64,000 bases of DNA from [Mycobacterium] manitobense (GTDB lineage Bacteria > Actinomycetota > Actinomycetes > Mycobacteriales > Mycobacteriaceae): positions 248,001 to 312,000 of the forward strand of contig NZ_JACKSJ010000062.1 in assembly GCF_025821665.1 (NCBI RefSeq), read 5' to 3'. The notes under the pieces are model-generated. The model was given only the letters and a program-made list of their open reading frames with translations. It made no database searches and was not told the DNA's origin. A program made the position numbers and the translations under genes. Shown in pieces: positions 44,956 through 53,262 of this stretch; within the stretch, counting starts at the first letter, position 1; each line of letters starts with the position of its first letter.

Positions 44956-46542
44956 ATGCAAGGCGACCTCGACACCGACAGCCTGGTCGCACGGGCTCGC
45001 AGCCACGCACTCGGTGACATCCCGCGGCGGTCGGCCCGCCGGCAACCCGACAAGACCGCGATCGTCGACGGCGAGGTCACACTGACGTTCGCAGAGTTCG
45101 ATCGGCTTGTCGACCGCGCCGCAGCAGCGCTGCGCGACAACGGCTTCGATGTCGGTGACCGGATTGCGCTGCTGTCCCACAACTGCTGGCAGTACGCCGT
45201 GCTGACGTTCGCCACCGCGCGTGCGGGCGTGGTGCTGGTGCCGGTGAACTTCATGCTCACCGCCGAGGAGATCGCCTATCTGCTCGGCCACAGCCGGGTC
45301 ACCGGCTTCATCGTCGAAGCCGAGCTGACGCCCACCGCCGAGGACGCCGTGCGGCGCGGCGGCGCGGTCACCACCACGGTGGCGCTGACCCCCGACGGGG
45401 CCACCCCGCCGCCGGGATGGCAGGACTTCGCCACGTGGCTCGACACCGACAGCCCGGCCCCGCGCCCGCATATCGACGACGAGCAGCTACTGCGCCTGAT
45501 GTACACCAGCGGCACCGAATCGCGGCCCAAGGCGGTGATGCACACCAGTCGCAGCCTGATGTCGCAGTACGTCAGCACCATCCTGGCCGGAGCCATGTCC
45601 GGTAGCGACGTCGAGATCCACTCCCTGCCGCTGTACCACTGCGCGCAGTTGGACAACTTCCTGGCCACCGACATCTACCTGGGAGCCACCAGCATCATCC
45701 TGGCACTCCCTGATCCCGAGACGGTTCTGCGCACCATCGAGCGGTACCGGGTGACGAACTACTTTGCGCCTCCGACGGTGTGGATCAGCCTGCTGCGCTG
45801 TCCGGTCTTCGATCAGGTCGATCTGTCCAGTCTGCGCAAGGGCTACTACGGTGCGTCGGCGATGCCGACGGAGATCCTCGCCGAGATGCGGGAACGCCTC
45901 CCCGACCTGCGGCTGTGGAACTTCTACGGACAGACCGAGATGGCGCCGCTGGCCTCGGCGCTCGGCCCCGACGAGCAGGACGCGCACGCCGGCTCCGCCG
46001 GGCGCCCGGTGCTCAACGTGGAGACCACCATCCTCGACGCCGCCGACTCGCCGGTGCCCACCGGCGTCATCGGCGAGATCGCCCACCGCAGCCCCCATCT
46101 CATGCTCGGCTATCTCGACGACCCGGCCAAGACGGCGGAAGCCTTCCGTGCCGGCTGGTTCCACTCCGGTGACCTCGGCTACTACGACGAGCACGGGCTA
46201 CTCCACGTCGTCGACCGCAAGAAGGACATGATCAAGACGGGCGGGGAGAACGTGGCCAGTCGTGAGGTCGAAGAAGTCCTCTATCGCCACAACGGAATAC
46301 AAGAAGTTGCGGTCTTCGGGTTGGCTCACCCGGTATGGGTGGAAGCCGTTGTCGCCGCTGTGGTGCTGCGCGAGGGGGCCGACATCACCGAACACGACGT
46401 GATCGCGCACTGCCGAGCGCACCTGGCCGGGTTCAAGGCTCCCAAGCAGGTGTTCTTCGTCGAGGCGCTGCCGAAGAACCCCAGCGGCAAGCTGCTCAAG
46501 CGCGATCTGCGCCAGCGGTTCAGCCTCGAGCACAGTCACTGA
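44956..46542 (+). CDS. acyl-CoA synthetase (AMP-binding enzyme)
   Basis: Protein of 528 residues from ATG 44956 (a GTG at 44923 would add 11 residues). It has the ANL motifs: the P-loop MYTSGTESRPKAVMH, NFYGQTEMAPLAS, HSGDLGYYDEHG, RKKDMIKTGGENV and the catalytic Lys in KNPSGKLLKRD. It activates a carboxylic acid with ATP and CoA. In a steroid setting a side-chain or ring-derived propionate is likely. Divergent from the HAPMO-type BVMO. Confidence 0.88.
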   Translation: MQGDLDTDSLVARARSHALGDIPRRSARRQPDKTAIVDGEVTLTFAEFDRLVDRAAAALRDNGFDVGDRIALLSHNCWQYAVLTFATARAGVVLVPVNFMLTAEEIAYLLGHSRVTGFIVEAELTPTAEDAVRRGGAVTTTVALTPDGATPPPGWQDFATWLDTDSPAPRPHIDDEQLLRLMYTSGTESRPKAVMHTSRSLMSQYVSTILAGAMSGSDVEIHSLPLYHCAQLDNFLATDIYLGATSIILALPDPETVLRTIERYRVTNYFAPPTVWISLLRCPVFDQVDLSSLRKGYYGASAMPTEILAEMRERLPDLRLWNFYGQTEMAPLASALGPDEQDAHAGSAGRPVLNVETTILDAADSPVPTGVIGEIAHRSPHLMLGYLDDPAKTAEAFRAGWFHSGDLGYYDEHGLLHVVDRKKDMIKTGGENVASREVEEVLYRHNGIQEVAVFGLAHPVWVEAVVAAVVLREGADITEHDVIAHCRAHLAGFKAPKQVFFVEALPKNPSGKLLKRDLRQRFSLEHSH

Positions 46543-46582
46543 GAACGATGCCGGACTGTGGAACCTCATCGCCGGCTGATGG

Positions 46583-46600
46583 TGTTCCGCTCACCGGTCA
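46583..46600 (+). promoter_or_regulatory. island operator motif before NTF2-fold protein 2
   Basis: TGTTCCGCTCACCGGTCA, 43 bp before the ATG at 46643. The CGCTCACCGG core is fully conserved. Confidence 0.5.
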
Positions 46601-46642
46601 CGCCCCTGTTTCCGATTCCTCAAGGGGGCTTGACTGGCCGAC

Positions 46643-47122
46643 ATGAGCAACGACATCACCCTGGCGGAACTTCAGGATTTCGTCTCCGGCTACTGGTACG
46701 CCTACGACGAGGCGCTGTACGACGACATGGCGGCGGCGAAAGCCGAAGACATCCGCTTCATCACTCGCAGCGATTCCGGGGCCAGCCCGTTCGAGGAGCT
46801 GATGTCGCCCGATCTGCACGGCCGCGACGCCGTGATGGAATGGCTCACCGACCATCGCCGCCAGAGCCCCTACCCGCTGCGCCACCACGCCACCAACATC
46901 CACCGCACGGGCACCCACGATGGCACCGTCCGTGCCCGCTTCTACATTTTCGTCAACCAGATCACGAATTTTGTGCCGTTCGCGGTGTCCAGCGGCGTCG
47001 CCAACGTCGCGGTGCGCCGCGGCGCGAGCGGGCTCGAGTTCACCGAGATGGAAATGGTCCTCGACACCACGAATTCGGTGCTGCTGGCAGAGATGTCCGC
47101 CGACGCGGGCGCGGGCGCCTGA
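46643..47122 (+). CDS. NTF2-fold (SnoaL-like) protein 2
   Basis: Protein of 159 residues with the aromatic-rich N terminus (ELQDFVSGYWYAYDEALYDD) and HHATNIHRTG core typical of SnoaL-like domains, then a beta sheet (VRARFYIFVNQITN). No clear catalytic Asp/Tyr set can be assigned by eye. Possibly a steroid isomerase or dehydratase. First of four consecutive genes (46643-48931 and on) separated by only a few bases. Confidence 0.76.
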   Translation: MSNDITLAELQDFVSGYWYAYDEALYDDMAAAKAEDIRFITRSDSGASPFEELMSPDLHGRDAVMEWLTDHRRQSPYPLRHHATNIHRTGTHDGTVRARFYIFVNQITNFVPFAVSSGVANVAVRRGASGLEFTEMEMVLDTTNSVLLAEMSADAGAGA

Positions 47123-47127
47123 GCGGC

Positions 47128-47988
47128 GTGGACGCCCGCGAGACCTTCTCCGGCGGTGTCGCCGTCATCACCGGCGCCGGTGCCGGCATCGGCGCCGGGC
47201 TCGCACGTCACGCTGCCCGGCTCGGGATGACGGTGATCCTGGCCGACATCGACGGCGACGCCATCGCCGCGCTGCGCGACGAACTGACTGCGCAGAGCGT
47301 TCATGCACTTGCTGTCGTCTGCGATGTCACTGATTTCGACGCGGTGCAGGAACTCGCCGCCCGGACCTACCGCGACGCCGGGCGGGTCCGTCTCCTCGTC
47401 AACAACGCCGGTGTCGAACAGTTCGGCTTCCTGTGGGACACCCCAGTCGCCAATTGGCGGCGGCTGGTGGACATCAACATCTCAGGCGTCTTCAACGGCA
47501 TACGTGCGTTCCTTCCGCACATGATCGCCGCCGGATCGCCGGCGTGGGTGTGGAACCTGTCCTCGATCGGCGGTGTCGCGGTGGTGCCGCTTCAGGCGCC
47601 CTACATCATGAGCAAGCACGCGGTGCTGGCCCTCACCGAATGCCTGGCGTTGGAGACGCAACTGGCGAGGCACGACCACATCCACGTGCAGGCGGTGTTG
47701 CCGGGTGCGGTGGTGTCGAACATCTTCGAGTCCGCAGGCGGCGTCTCCGACGGCGACATCGGGGCTGCCGAAGCGCAACGCAGCGCCATGCTCGACATCA
47801 AAGCCGAGGCGATGGATCCCGTGGCGGCGGCCGAGGTGGTCTTCGAGCAATCCGCCGAGGGCCGTTTCTATCTGCTCACCCAGCCGGAGTACGTCGGGTC
47901 GGCGATGGCCGAGCGCGCCGACGTGCTCACCTCGCAGCGCGCACCGGTACTGAAGACCAAGCAGCGCTTCGACTCCGCGAAGCACTGA
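47128..47988 (+). CDS. short-chain dehydrogenase/reductase
   Basis: SDR of 286 residues from GTG 47128, 5 bp after the previous stop. It has TGAGAGIGAGLA, LVNNAGVEQFG, the catalytic Ser in NLSSIGGV and YIMSK. The substrate is unknown, probably a hydroxysteroid or acyl intermediate. The HSL esterase follows 4 bp later. Confidence 0.85.
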   Translation: MDARETFSGGVAVITGAGAGIGAGLARHAARLGMTVILADIDGDAIAALRDELTAQSVHALAVVCDVTDFDAVQELAARTYRDAGRVRLLVNNAGVEQFGFLWDTPVANWRRLVDINISGVFNGIRAFLPHMIAAGSPAWVWNLSSIGGVAVVPLQAPYIMSKHAVLALTECLALETQLARHDHIHVQAVLPGAVVSNIFESAGGVSDGDIGAAEAQRSAMLDIKAEAMDPVAAAEVVFEQSAEGRFYLLTQPEYVGSAMAERADVLTSQRAPVLKTKQRFDSAKH

Positions 47989-47992
47989 CGGG

Positions 47993-48931
47993 ATGTCCAG
48001 GTACGTCTTGGATCCCGACGCCGCCGCGCGCGTCGCAGCGTTCGGAGTGATCCCCCCTATGCGGCAGCGTGGCCTGACCGAGGTCCGCCGAACCGTCGAG
48101 GCGGCAGCGCATCCTGATGCGATGCCGGAGATGTCCAGTGTCGAGGACCGGCTCGCTCCGGGCCCGGCTGGGCCCATTCCGCTGAGGATCTACCGACCCG
48201 CGGGCGACGCCGACGCTCCCGTGCTCGTCTACTTCCACGGCGGCGGCATGGTGCTCGGATCCAACCACTCGTTCGAGCCGCTGGCCCGGGAACTGGCCGC
48301 GGCCAGTGGGGCGACGGTGGTGTCCGTGGACTACCGACTCGCTCCCGAGGCCCCGGCGCCGGCGCAGTTCGACGACGCCTACGCCGCCACCGCACACGTC
48401 GCAGTCAACGCGGAGTCACTACGCGTCGACGCCGATCGGCTCGCCGTGATCGGGGACAGCGCAGGCGGCTCACTGGCGGCGGCGGTGTCGCTGGCCGCAC
48501 GCGACCGTGGCGGGCCGGCTATCCGGTGCCAGGTGCTGATGTACCCGGGCCTCGACCGCGACATGACGTGTTCGTCGATCGTGAGCATGCCCGACGCACC
48601 GATGCTCAGCCGCGACGACATCGACTACATGCACGAGCTCGCGGACAGCGGCGTGACCACGCCGCCTGCCCCTTACCGGTTCCCGGCAATGGCCACCGAG
48701 CTGGTCGGACTTCCGCCGGCGATCGTGGTGACCGCGGCCTGCGATCCGATTCGGGATTGGGGAGAGCGCTATGCGCTGCGTCTTCGTGATGCAGGTGTGC
48801 AGACCACCCTGACCAGATATCCCGGTGTCTATCACGGTTTCCTGATGCGATCGGACGCCACCGCCCGCGGCCGGTTGGCCATCGCCGAGACCGGAGCGTT
48901 GCTGCGCGCGAAGTTCGCCCATCCCCTGTAG
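47993..48931 (+). CDS. HSL-family alpha/beta hydrolase (esterase) 2
   Basis: Protein of 312 residues. Oxyanion motif FHGGGMVLG, nucleophile elbow GDSAGGS, Asp in AACDPIRDWG and His in GVYHGFLM. Same family as the esterase at 39605 but clearly diverged. A second esterase and a second BVMO suggest two separate ester or lactone hydrolysis steps. Four bp behind the SDR gene. Confidence 0.88.
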   Translation: MSRYVLDPDAAARVAAFGVIPPMRQRGLTEVRRTVEAAAHPDAMPEMSSVEDRLAPGPAGPIPLRIYRPAGDADAPVLVYFHGGGMVLGSNHSFEPLARELAAASGATVVSVDYRLAPEAPAPAQFDDAYAATAHVAVNAESLRVDADRLAVIGDSAGGSLAAAVSLAARDRGGPAIRCQVLMYPGLDRDMTCSSIVSMPDAPMLSRDDIDYMHELADSGVTTPPAPYRFPAMATELVGLPPAIVVTAACDPIRDWGERYALRLRDAGVQTTLTRYPGVYHGFLMRSDATARGRLAIAETGALLRAKFAHPL

Positions 48932-48948
48932 GCGTGAGCCGGTGTTCA

Positions 48949-48966
48949 CCTCCCGATCACCGGACA
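48949..48966 (+). promoter_or_regulatory. island operator motif before the 358-residue unknown gene
   Basis: CCTCCCGATCACCGGACA fits the consensus at 15 or more positions. A weaker copy (AGCTCACCGGAGG) starts 17 bp later. Both lie within 105 bp of the ATG at 49052. Confidence 0.5.
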
Positions 48967-49051
48967 GTCGAGCTCACCGGAGGCCTTTTCCGCCCCAGTA
49001 TTGACGTTATGGCGGCGCTGCCGAGCGCCCGATGGAACTAGAGGAGATCCG

Positions 49052-50128
49052 ATGCTGACTGATGATCGGCGCATGGAGCTGTCGGACGTGCTGCGCCCGG
49101 CCTCGCCGCCGCGGGAGATCGACAATGTCTACAGCGACGACCAGCGGGAGCGTCTGCTCGACGTCGTGCGGACCCAGGGCCCGTGGAAGTTGATCATCGC
49201 GCAGCATTTCGCTTCGGCCGACGAACTGATGGCCACCATGAGTGGCGCCTTCCCCGAAGGCTTCGAGCCGTCACTCGACCTGTTCCTCACCCCGACATTC
49301 CGTGGCTACCTGGCGAACTACGGCGCCGTGCTCTACCCGGAACTGCACGATTGCTTCTACAACGAGACGTTCCTGAACCAGGCCAAGAGCTACTGGAACG
49401 CCCAATACGCCAAGCCCGAGCTGATGCTCTTCAACATCAACGGACCTTGCGCAAACCGCGACCCCGGCCACCTGGACTCCCCCAGCTTTCGCGGTGTGCG
49501 TCACGAGAACGCACCGACGTGGCTCTGCAGTGTGATGGGGAAATCTGGTTTGTTCCAGGACTACTTGATCAAGATGGCACAGGTGATCACCTGGTTCTCA
49601 CTAGACGAGAGCAGCGGGTTCACCTACTGGCCCGACGGTCCACTCAAGGCCCCGCAGCGTCTGTTGCCGCCGGTCTACAACCGTGGAGTGGTCGTGCAGA
49701 ACGAGATGATGGTGCACCGCGGTGAAGCCAACGGCCCGCTACAGCAGCAGGTCCCGGCCGGTCTGGCATTCGATACGGTCTTCACCGGAGACTCGAACGA
49801 CCGCGACCAATGGTTGTTGAAAAACGGCGACGATGTGATCGCGCGGCACCACACCGACGAACTACGCTTCCTGGTGCACTGGTCGGCCGAGGTGTTCTCC
49901 GACTTCGACGAGCTCAAGAAGAACATGGACCACTCCGACGACCTGACCATCGACCGCGCGATCGGCATGATGGTCGACGACCTGCGCGCCAAGGGCATCA
50001 AACTGGACGTGCCCGGTGAGCCGCTGCACGACCCGCAGTTCATCGGTGCGCTGAATGCCGCCTACGACCTCGGCGGGCCGGCGATCTACCCCGACGAAGC
50101 GCCGTTGTCGGCGTTCCAGATGGCCTGA
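49052..50128 (+). CDS. conserved protein of unknown function, possible Fe(II)-dependent oxygenase
   Basis: Protein of 358 residues from ATG 49052 behind AGAGGAGA. I do not recognise the family. It is soluble, rich in aromatic residues, and has an H-x-D (DPGHLDSPSF, about residue 138) and a later isolated His (MMVHRGEAN, about 230), which is the spacing of the 2-His-1-carboxylate triad in 2-oxoglutarate or phytanoyl-type dioxygenases. No clear distal Arg. The SDR gene follows after 3 bp, so it belongs to the catabolic unit. Confidence 0.6.
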   Translation: MLTDDRRMELSDVLRPASPPREIDNVYSDDQRERLLDVVRTQGPWKLIIAQHFASADELMATMSGAFPEGFEPSLDLFLTPTFRGYLANYGAVLYPELHDCFYNETFLNQAKSYWNAQYAKPELMLFNINGPCANRDPGHLDSPSFRGVRHENAPTWLCSVMGKSGLFQDYLIKMAQVITWFSLDESSGFTYWPDGPLKAPQRLLPPVYNRGVVVQNEMMVHRGEANGPLQQQVPAGLAFDTVFTGDSNDRDQWLLKNGDDVIARHHTDELRFLVHWSAEVFSDFDELKKNMDHSDDLTIDRAIGMMVDDLRAKGIKLDVPGEPLHDPQFIGALNAAYDLGGPAIYPDEAPLSAFQMA

Positions 50129-50131
50129 CCG

Positions 50132-50914
50132 ATGGACCGATTCAACGATCGCCGAGTCATCGTCACCGGTGCAGGATCGGGTATCGGTCAGGCGACCGTC
50201 GCTCGTCTACTCGACGAGGGAGCGACCGTCGTCGCCTTCGACATCTCGGAGGACGGCTTGGCGCAGACAGTGTCGGCCGCTGCCGACGCCGGCACCGACA
50301 AGCGGCTGACCACTGCGGTCCTCGACATCTCGGACGAACACTCGGTGACCGACGCGGTCACCGGCGCGGTCGACGACCTGGGCGGACTGGATGTCCTCGT
50401 CAACGCAGCGGCGATCCAACGGTGCGCCCACACCCACGAGCACACGCTCGACGACTGGAACGCCACCTTGGCGGTGAATCTGACCGGCACTTTCCTGATG
50501 ACCCGCCAGGCGTTACCGGCGCTGTGCGAATCCGGCCGAGGCGTGGTCGTGAACTTCACGTCCACCTCGGCGTCCTTCGCTCACCCGTACATGGCGGCCT
50601 ACGCGGCCAGCAAGGGCGGGATCCTGGCGTTCACGCACTGCCTCGCACTCGAATACGCGAAGCAGGGATTGCGCGCGGTCAACATCCAGCCCGGTGGCGT
50701 GTCCACGGCGCTGGCGCTGAGCACCCTGGACAAGATGCCCGAGGGCTATGACCTCGGCCTGTGGGCCAAGCAGACACCGATCCTGCCGCAGGACGACGGC
50801 GGCATCCTGGGCGAGCCCGCCAAGGTCGCCTCCGTCATCGCGATGGTGGCCTCTGATGACGGAGCTTTCATCACCGGCACCGAGATCCGCATCGACGGCG
50901 GCGCCCACGCCTGA
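50132..50914 (+). CDS. short-chain dehydrogenase/reductase
   Basis: SDR of 260 residues. TGAGSGIGQATV, LVNAAAIQR, a catalytic Ser in FTSTSASF and YAASK. The C terminus GTEIRIDGGAHA is typical. Three bp after the unknown 358-residue protein, with which it probably acts. Convergent with the next SDR (gap 3 bp). Confidence 0.86.
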   Translation: MDRFNDRRVIVTGAGSGIGQATVARLLDEGATVVAFDISEDGLAQTVSAAADAGTDKRLTTAVLDISDEHSVTDAVTGAVDDLGGLDVLVNAAAIQRCAHTHEHTLDDWNATLAVNLTGTFLMTRQALPALCESGRGVVVNFTSTSASFAHPYMAAYAASKGGILAFTHCLALEYAKQGLRAVNIQPGGVSTALALSTLDKMPEGYDLGLWAKQTPILPQDDGGILGEPAKVASVIAMVASDDGAFITGTEIRIDGGAHA

Positions 50915-50917
50915 TCG

Positions 50918-51730
50918 TCAGCGCACGACGACCTCGCTCGGTGTCCGTGGCGCGCCCAACATCTCGCGGTGTGACGGCGGAGTTCGTCCTCCCTCGTCCG
51001 TGACTCCATAGCGCTGCGCCAGCTCGGCACTGATCAGGGTATGGCCGCTGAGCGCCGCCCGGTCCGGGTCGCGGAAGAGGGCGTCCACGACCCAGCCGGT
51101 GAACTCCGGCGTCTCGGCGTGCTGCGCGAAATCACGCAGGCCTACTGGATCGCCGCCGAACACTTCTCGCATCTTCTCGGTGAGCAGGATCCCCATCCAG
51201 AGAGACACGACGTCGACCGGCGTATCGCGGAAGTCGACTCCCATGTCGGCCGCCATCTTGTCTATCCCGGCTTTCTGCGCGCCGTACGCCGGGCCGTGCA
51301 TGTAACAGACAGAGCCCGGGGATGACGTGAACACGATCAAGCCCGCTCTGCTTCGCAACAGAAGCGGGGCCGCATGCCAGGACGCGACGTAGGCCGATCG
51401 CAACCCGACATCGAGGATGTCGACCAAGTCGATCGGCTTCTGCCAGAACGGGTTCGGTCCGGTCAATTCATCGTGCACTGCGGCGGCGTTGTTGACCAGC
51501 AGGTCGAGCCGGCCGTTTTCCCGCTCGACCCGGGCGAACAGTGCAGCGACCGCCGCGTCGTCACGATGGTCGAGCGGTACCGCGATCGCCTCGTCGCCGG
51601 TCTCGACCACGGTTCGGCCGGTTGCGTACACCCGCCATCCGCAGTTCGACAGAGCTCGCGCAATTCCGCGGCCGGCACCGCGGCTGGCGCCCGTCACCAC
51701 TGCGACGGTTGTGTCAGAAGAGTGAGTCAC
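50918..51730 (-). CDS. short-chain dehydrogenase/reductase
   Basis: SDR of 270 residues. TGASRGAGRGIA, LVNNAAAV, Ser in FTSSPGSV and YGAQK. It is followed by a long C-terminal part (FRDPDRAALSGHTLISAELA) seen in several steroid-cluster SDRs. Nine bp after the small Cys-containing protein, so it is the last gene of the kshA operon (53163 down to 50918). Confidence 0.85.
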   Translation of the reverse strand: MTHSSDTTVAVVTGASRGAGRGIARALSNCGWRVYATGRTVVETGDEAIAVPLDHRDDAAVAALFARVERENGRLDLLVNNAAAVHDELTGPNPFWQKPIDLVDILDVGLRSAYVASWHAAPLLLRSRAGLIVFTSSPGSVCYMHGPAYGAQKAGIDKMAADMGVDFRDTPVDVVSLWMGILLTEKMREVFGGDPVGLRDFAQHAETPEFTGWVVDALFRDPDRAALSGHTLISAELAQRYGVTDEGGRTPPSHREMLGAPRTPSEVVVR

Positions 51731-51739
51731 ACAGCGAGG

Positions 51740-52027
51740 TTAAGGCGCGACCGGCGCCTCGTCGACGATCTGCAACCGGCCCCCGCGCACCGCGTCCACG
51801 ATCGAATGGGTCAGCTCGGAGCAGGAGAGAAATACTGGGGGGCGACCGTGTGCAGCCAGCTCCTCGGCGGCGCGGCGCTGCGGACATGTACGCACCGCCT
51901 CAGCGTTCCACTGCACACTCGTCTGCTCCCAGGTGCTCTTGCGTGCCAACACGCCCGCCCCGCAGGCCCGGCAGGTCACCGGAACCATCGGCGCGTCGTC
52001 CAGCCGGTTGTCCGGCCGAATGCTCAT
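51740..52027 (-). CDS. small four-cysteine protein coupled to kshA
   Basis: Protein of 95 residues from ATG 52027, which overlaps the kshA stop by 4 bp. It has CRAC near residue 19, then RTC and LSC further on, so four cysteines are available for a small zinc or metal site, and a conserved-looking STWEQTSVQWNAEAVRTCPQ stretch. Not a standard ferredoxin. Direct coupling to the oxygenase gene suggests a role linked to KshA. Function unknown. Confidence 0.65.
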   Translation of the reverse strand: MSIRPDNRLDDAPMVPVTCRACGAGVLARKSTWEQTSVQWNAEAVRTCPQRRAAEELAAHGRPPVFLSCSELTHSIVDAVRGGRLQIVDEAPVAP

Positions 52028-53163
52028 CCGGCGCTCGACGCCGAGAGTCTGGCCGCCAGGTTGTCCTCGACGACCTTCATCCACTCCTCCCGGGGGCGGG
52101 TGGTGTCGATCTCGTACTCGAAGCGGTCGACCATGTCCGGGGTGACATCTGCGGCGTCGACATAGAACTGCTCGTACCACCGGCGCAGCTGGTAGACCGG
52201 GCCGTCCTCTTCGCACAGCAGCGGGTTGTCGATGCGCGCCTTATTCTTCCAGATGTCGACATCCTGCTCGAAGCCCATCTTCACGAAATCTCCAAGGCCG
52301 ATCGCGGTCTGCATCGCCAGCTCGTCGGTCAACGCCTCCGACTTCTTCACGATGATGCCGTACTGCAGCACGAACGATTCGGCGTCGATGGGATAGTGGC
52401 AGTTGATCAGAACCGTACGGTGATCGACGTTCTCGTAGTGGTACGTGAGGTCATCGATCATGAACGAAGGACCGTGATACCCGGCTACCGAGGTGGTGCC
52501 GAGCATCTTCGGCCCCTCGAGTGGCTGCATGTCGGGACGGCCGGCACTGTTCATGTACTGGATCGCCACGTGACCTTCGAACACGTTCTTGAAATGCGTG
52601 GGCAGCGATCCGTGGATGTAGAAGAAGTGCGCCATATCGACCACGTTGTCGATGACTTCACGGCAATTGGTGCCGACCACGGTGGTGTACCAGTGCCAGT
52701 CGGTCCACTCGTCGCTGGTGGCTCCTTCGATCCGCGGGATCGTCACGCCATCCGGCGGCGGTTTGCGCTCAGGATCGTTCCACACGAACAGCATTCCGTC
52801 CTGCTCGAGTGTCGTCCACGTCGCCGTGCGCGCCAGTCGCGGAGCCCGCTTGCTGTACGGCACCTTCTTGCAGCGGCCGTCACCGCCCCAACGCCAGTCG
52901 TGGAACGGGCAGGCGATCTCGTCGCCTTTGACCTCGCCCTGGCTCAGGTCCCCACCCATATGCCGGCAGTACCCGTCCAGGACGTTGATCTTGCCGTCGC
53001 CGCCACGGAACACCACCAACTTGTTGCCGAAGGCGTTGACTGAATGAGGTTGACCATCACCGAAATTTTTCGTCAGACCGAGGCAGTGCCATCCGCGGGC
53101 GAAGCGTGTCGGCGCCGCATCGGCTTCGATGTGCCGCACCTCGACATCGGGCTGTAGCGTCAT
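52024..53163 (-). CDS. kshA: 3-ketosteroid-9-alpha-hydroxylase oxygenase subunit (KshA)
   Basis: Rieske non-haem iron oxygenase of 379 residues. The [2Fe-2S] Rieske ligands are Cys66, His68 (YCRHMGGDLS) and Cys85, His88 (CPFHDW). The mononuclear iron motif follows in DNVVDMAHFFYIHG. KshA hydroxylates C9 of androstenedione-type steroids and, with KstD, causes ring B opening. Electrons come from a KshB-type reductase (33864). Divergent from kstD across 99 bp with a candidate operator. Confidence 0.92.
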   Translation of the reverse strand: MTLQPDVEVRHIEADAAPTRFARGWHCLGLTKNFGDGQPHSVNAFGNKLVVFRGGDGKINVLDGYCRHMGGDLSQGEVKGDEIACPFHDWRWGGDGRCKKVPYSKRAPRLARTATWTTLEQDGMLFVWNDPERKPPPDGVTIPRIEGATSDEWTDWHWYTTVVGTNCREVIDNVVDMAHFFYIHGSLPTHFKNVFEGHVAIQYMNSAGRPDMQPLEGPKMLGTTSVAGYHGPSFMIDDLTYHYENVDHRTVLINCHYPIDAESFVLQYGIIVKKSEALTDELAMQTAIGLGDFVKMGFEQDVDIWKNKARIDNPLLCEEDGPVYQLRRWYEQFYVDAADVTPDMVDRFEYEIDTTRPREEWMKVVEDNLAARLSASSAG

Positions 53164-53203
53164 GGCACTGTTCTACCGCCGTTGGCCGCAGCGAGAAACC
53201 TGC

Positions 53204-53222
53204 TGTTCCGCTCATCAGGACA
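53204..53222 (+). promoter_or_regulatory. island operator motif in the kshA/kstD divergent promoter
   Basis: TGTTCCGCTCATCAGGACA has TGT-CC and GGACA arms with one extra base, in the 99-bp gap between the divergent kshA and kstD starts. Confidence 0.55.
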
Positions 53223-53262
53223 GGCAATGCCTTCCTCCGCCCGAGCCACCTAACGTCGGTTC

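Noticed and set aside
53165..53180. Possible KstR box near kshA (TAGAACAGTG on the minus strand)
   Set aside because: Only one half-site resembles the KstR box and there is no matching right half; the YGTCC...GGACA motif nearby is better supported.
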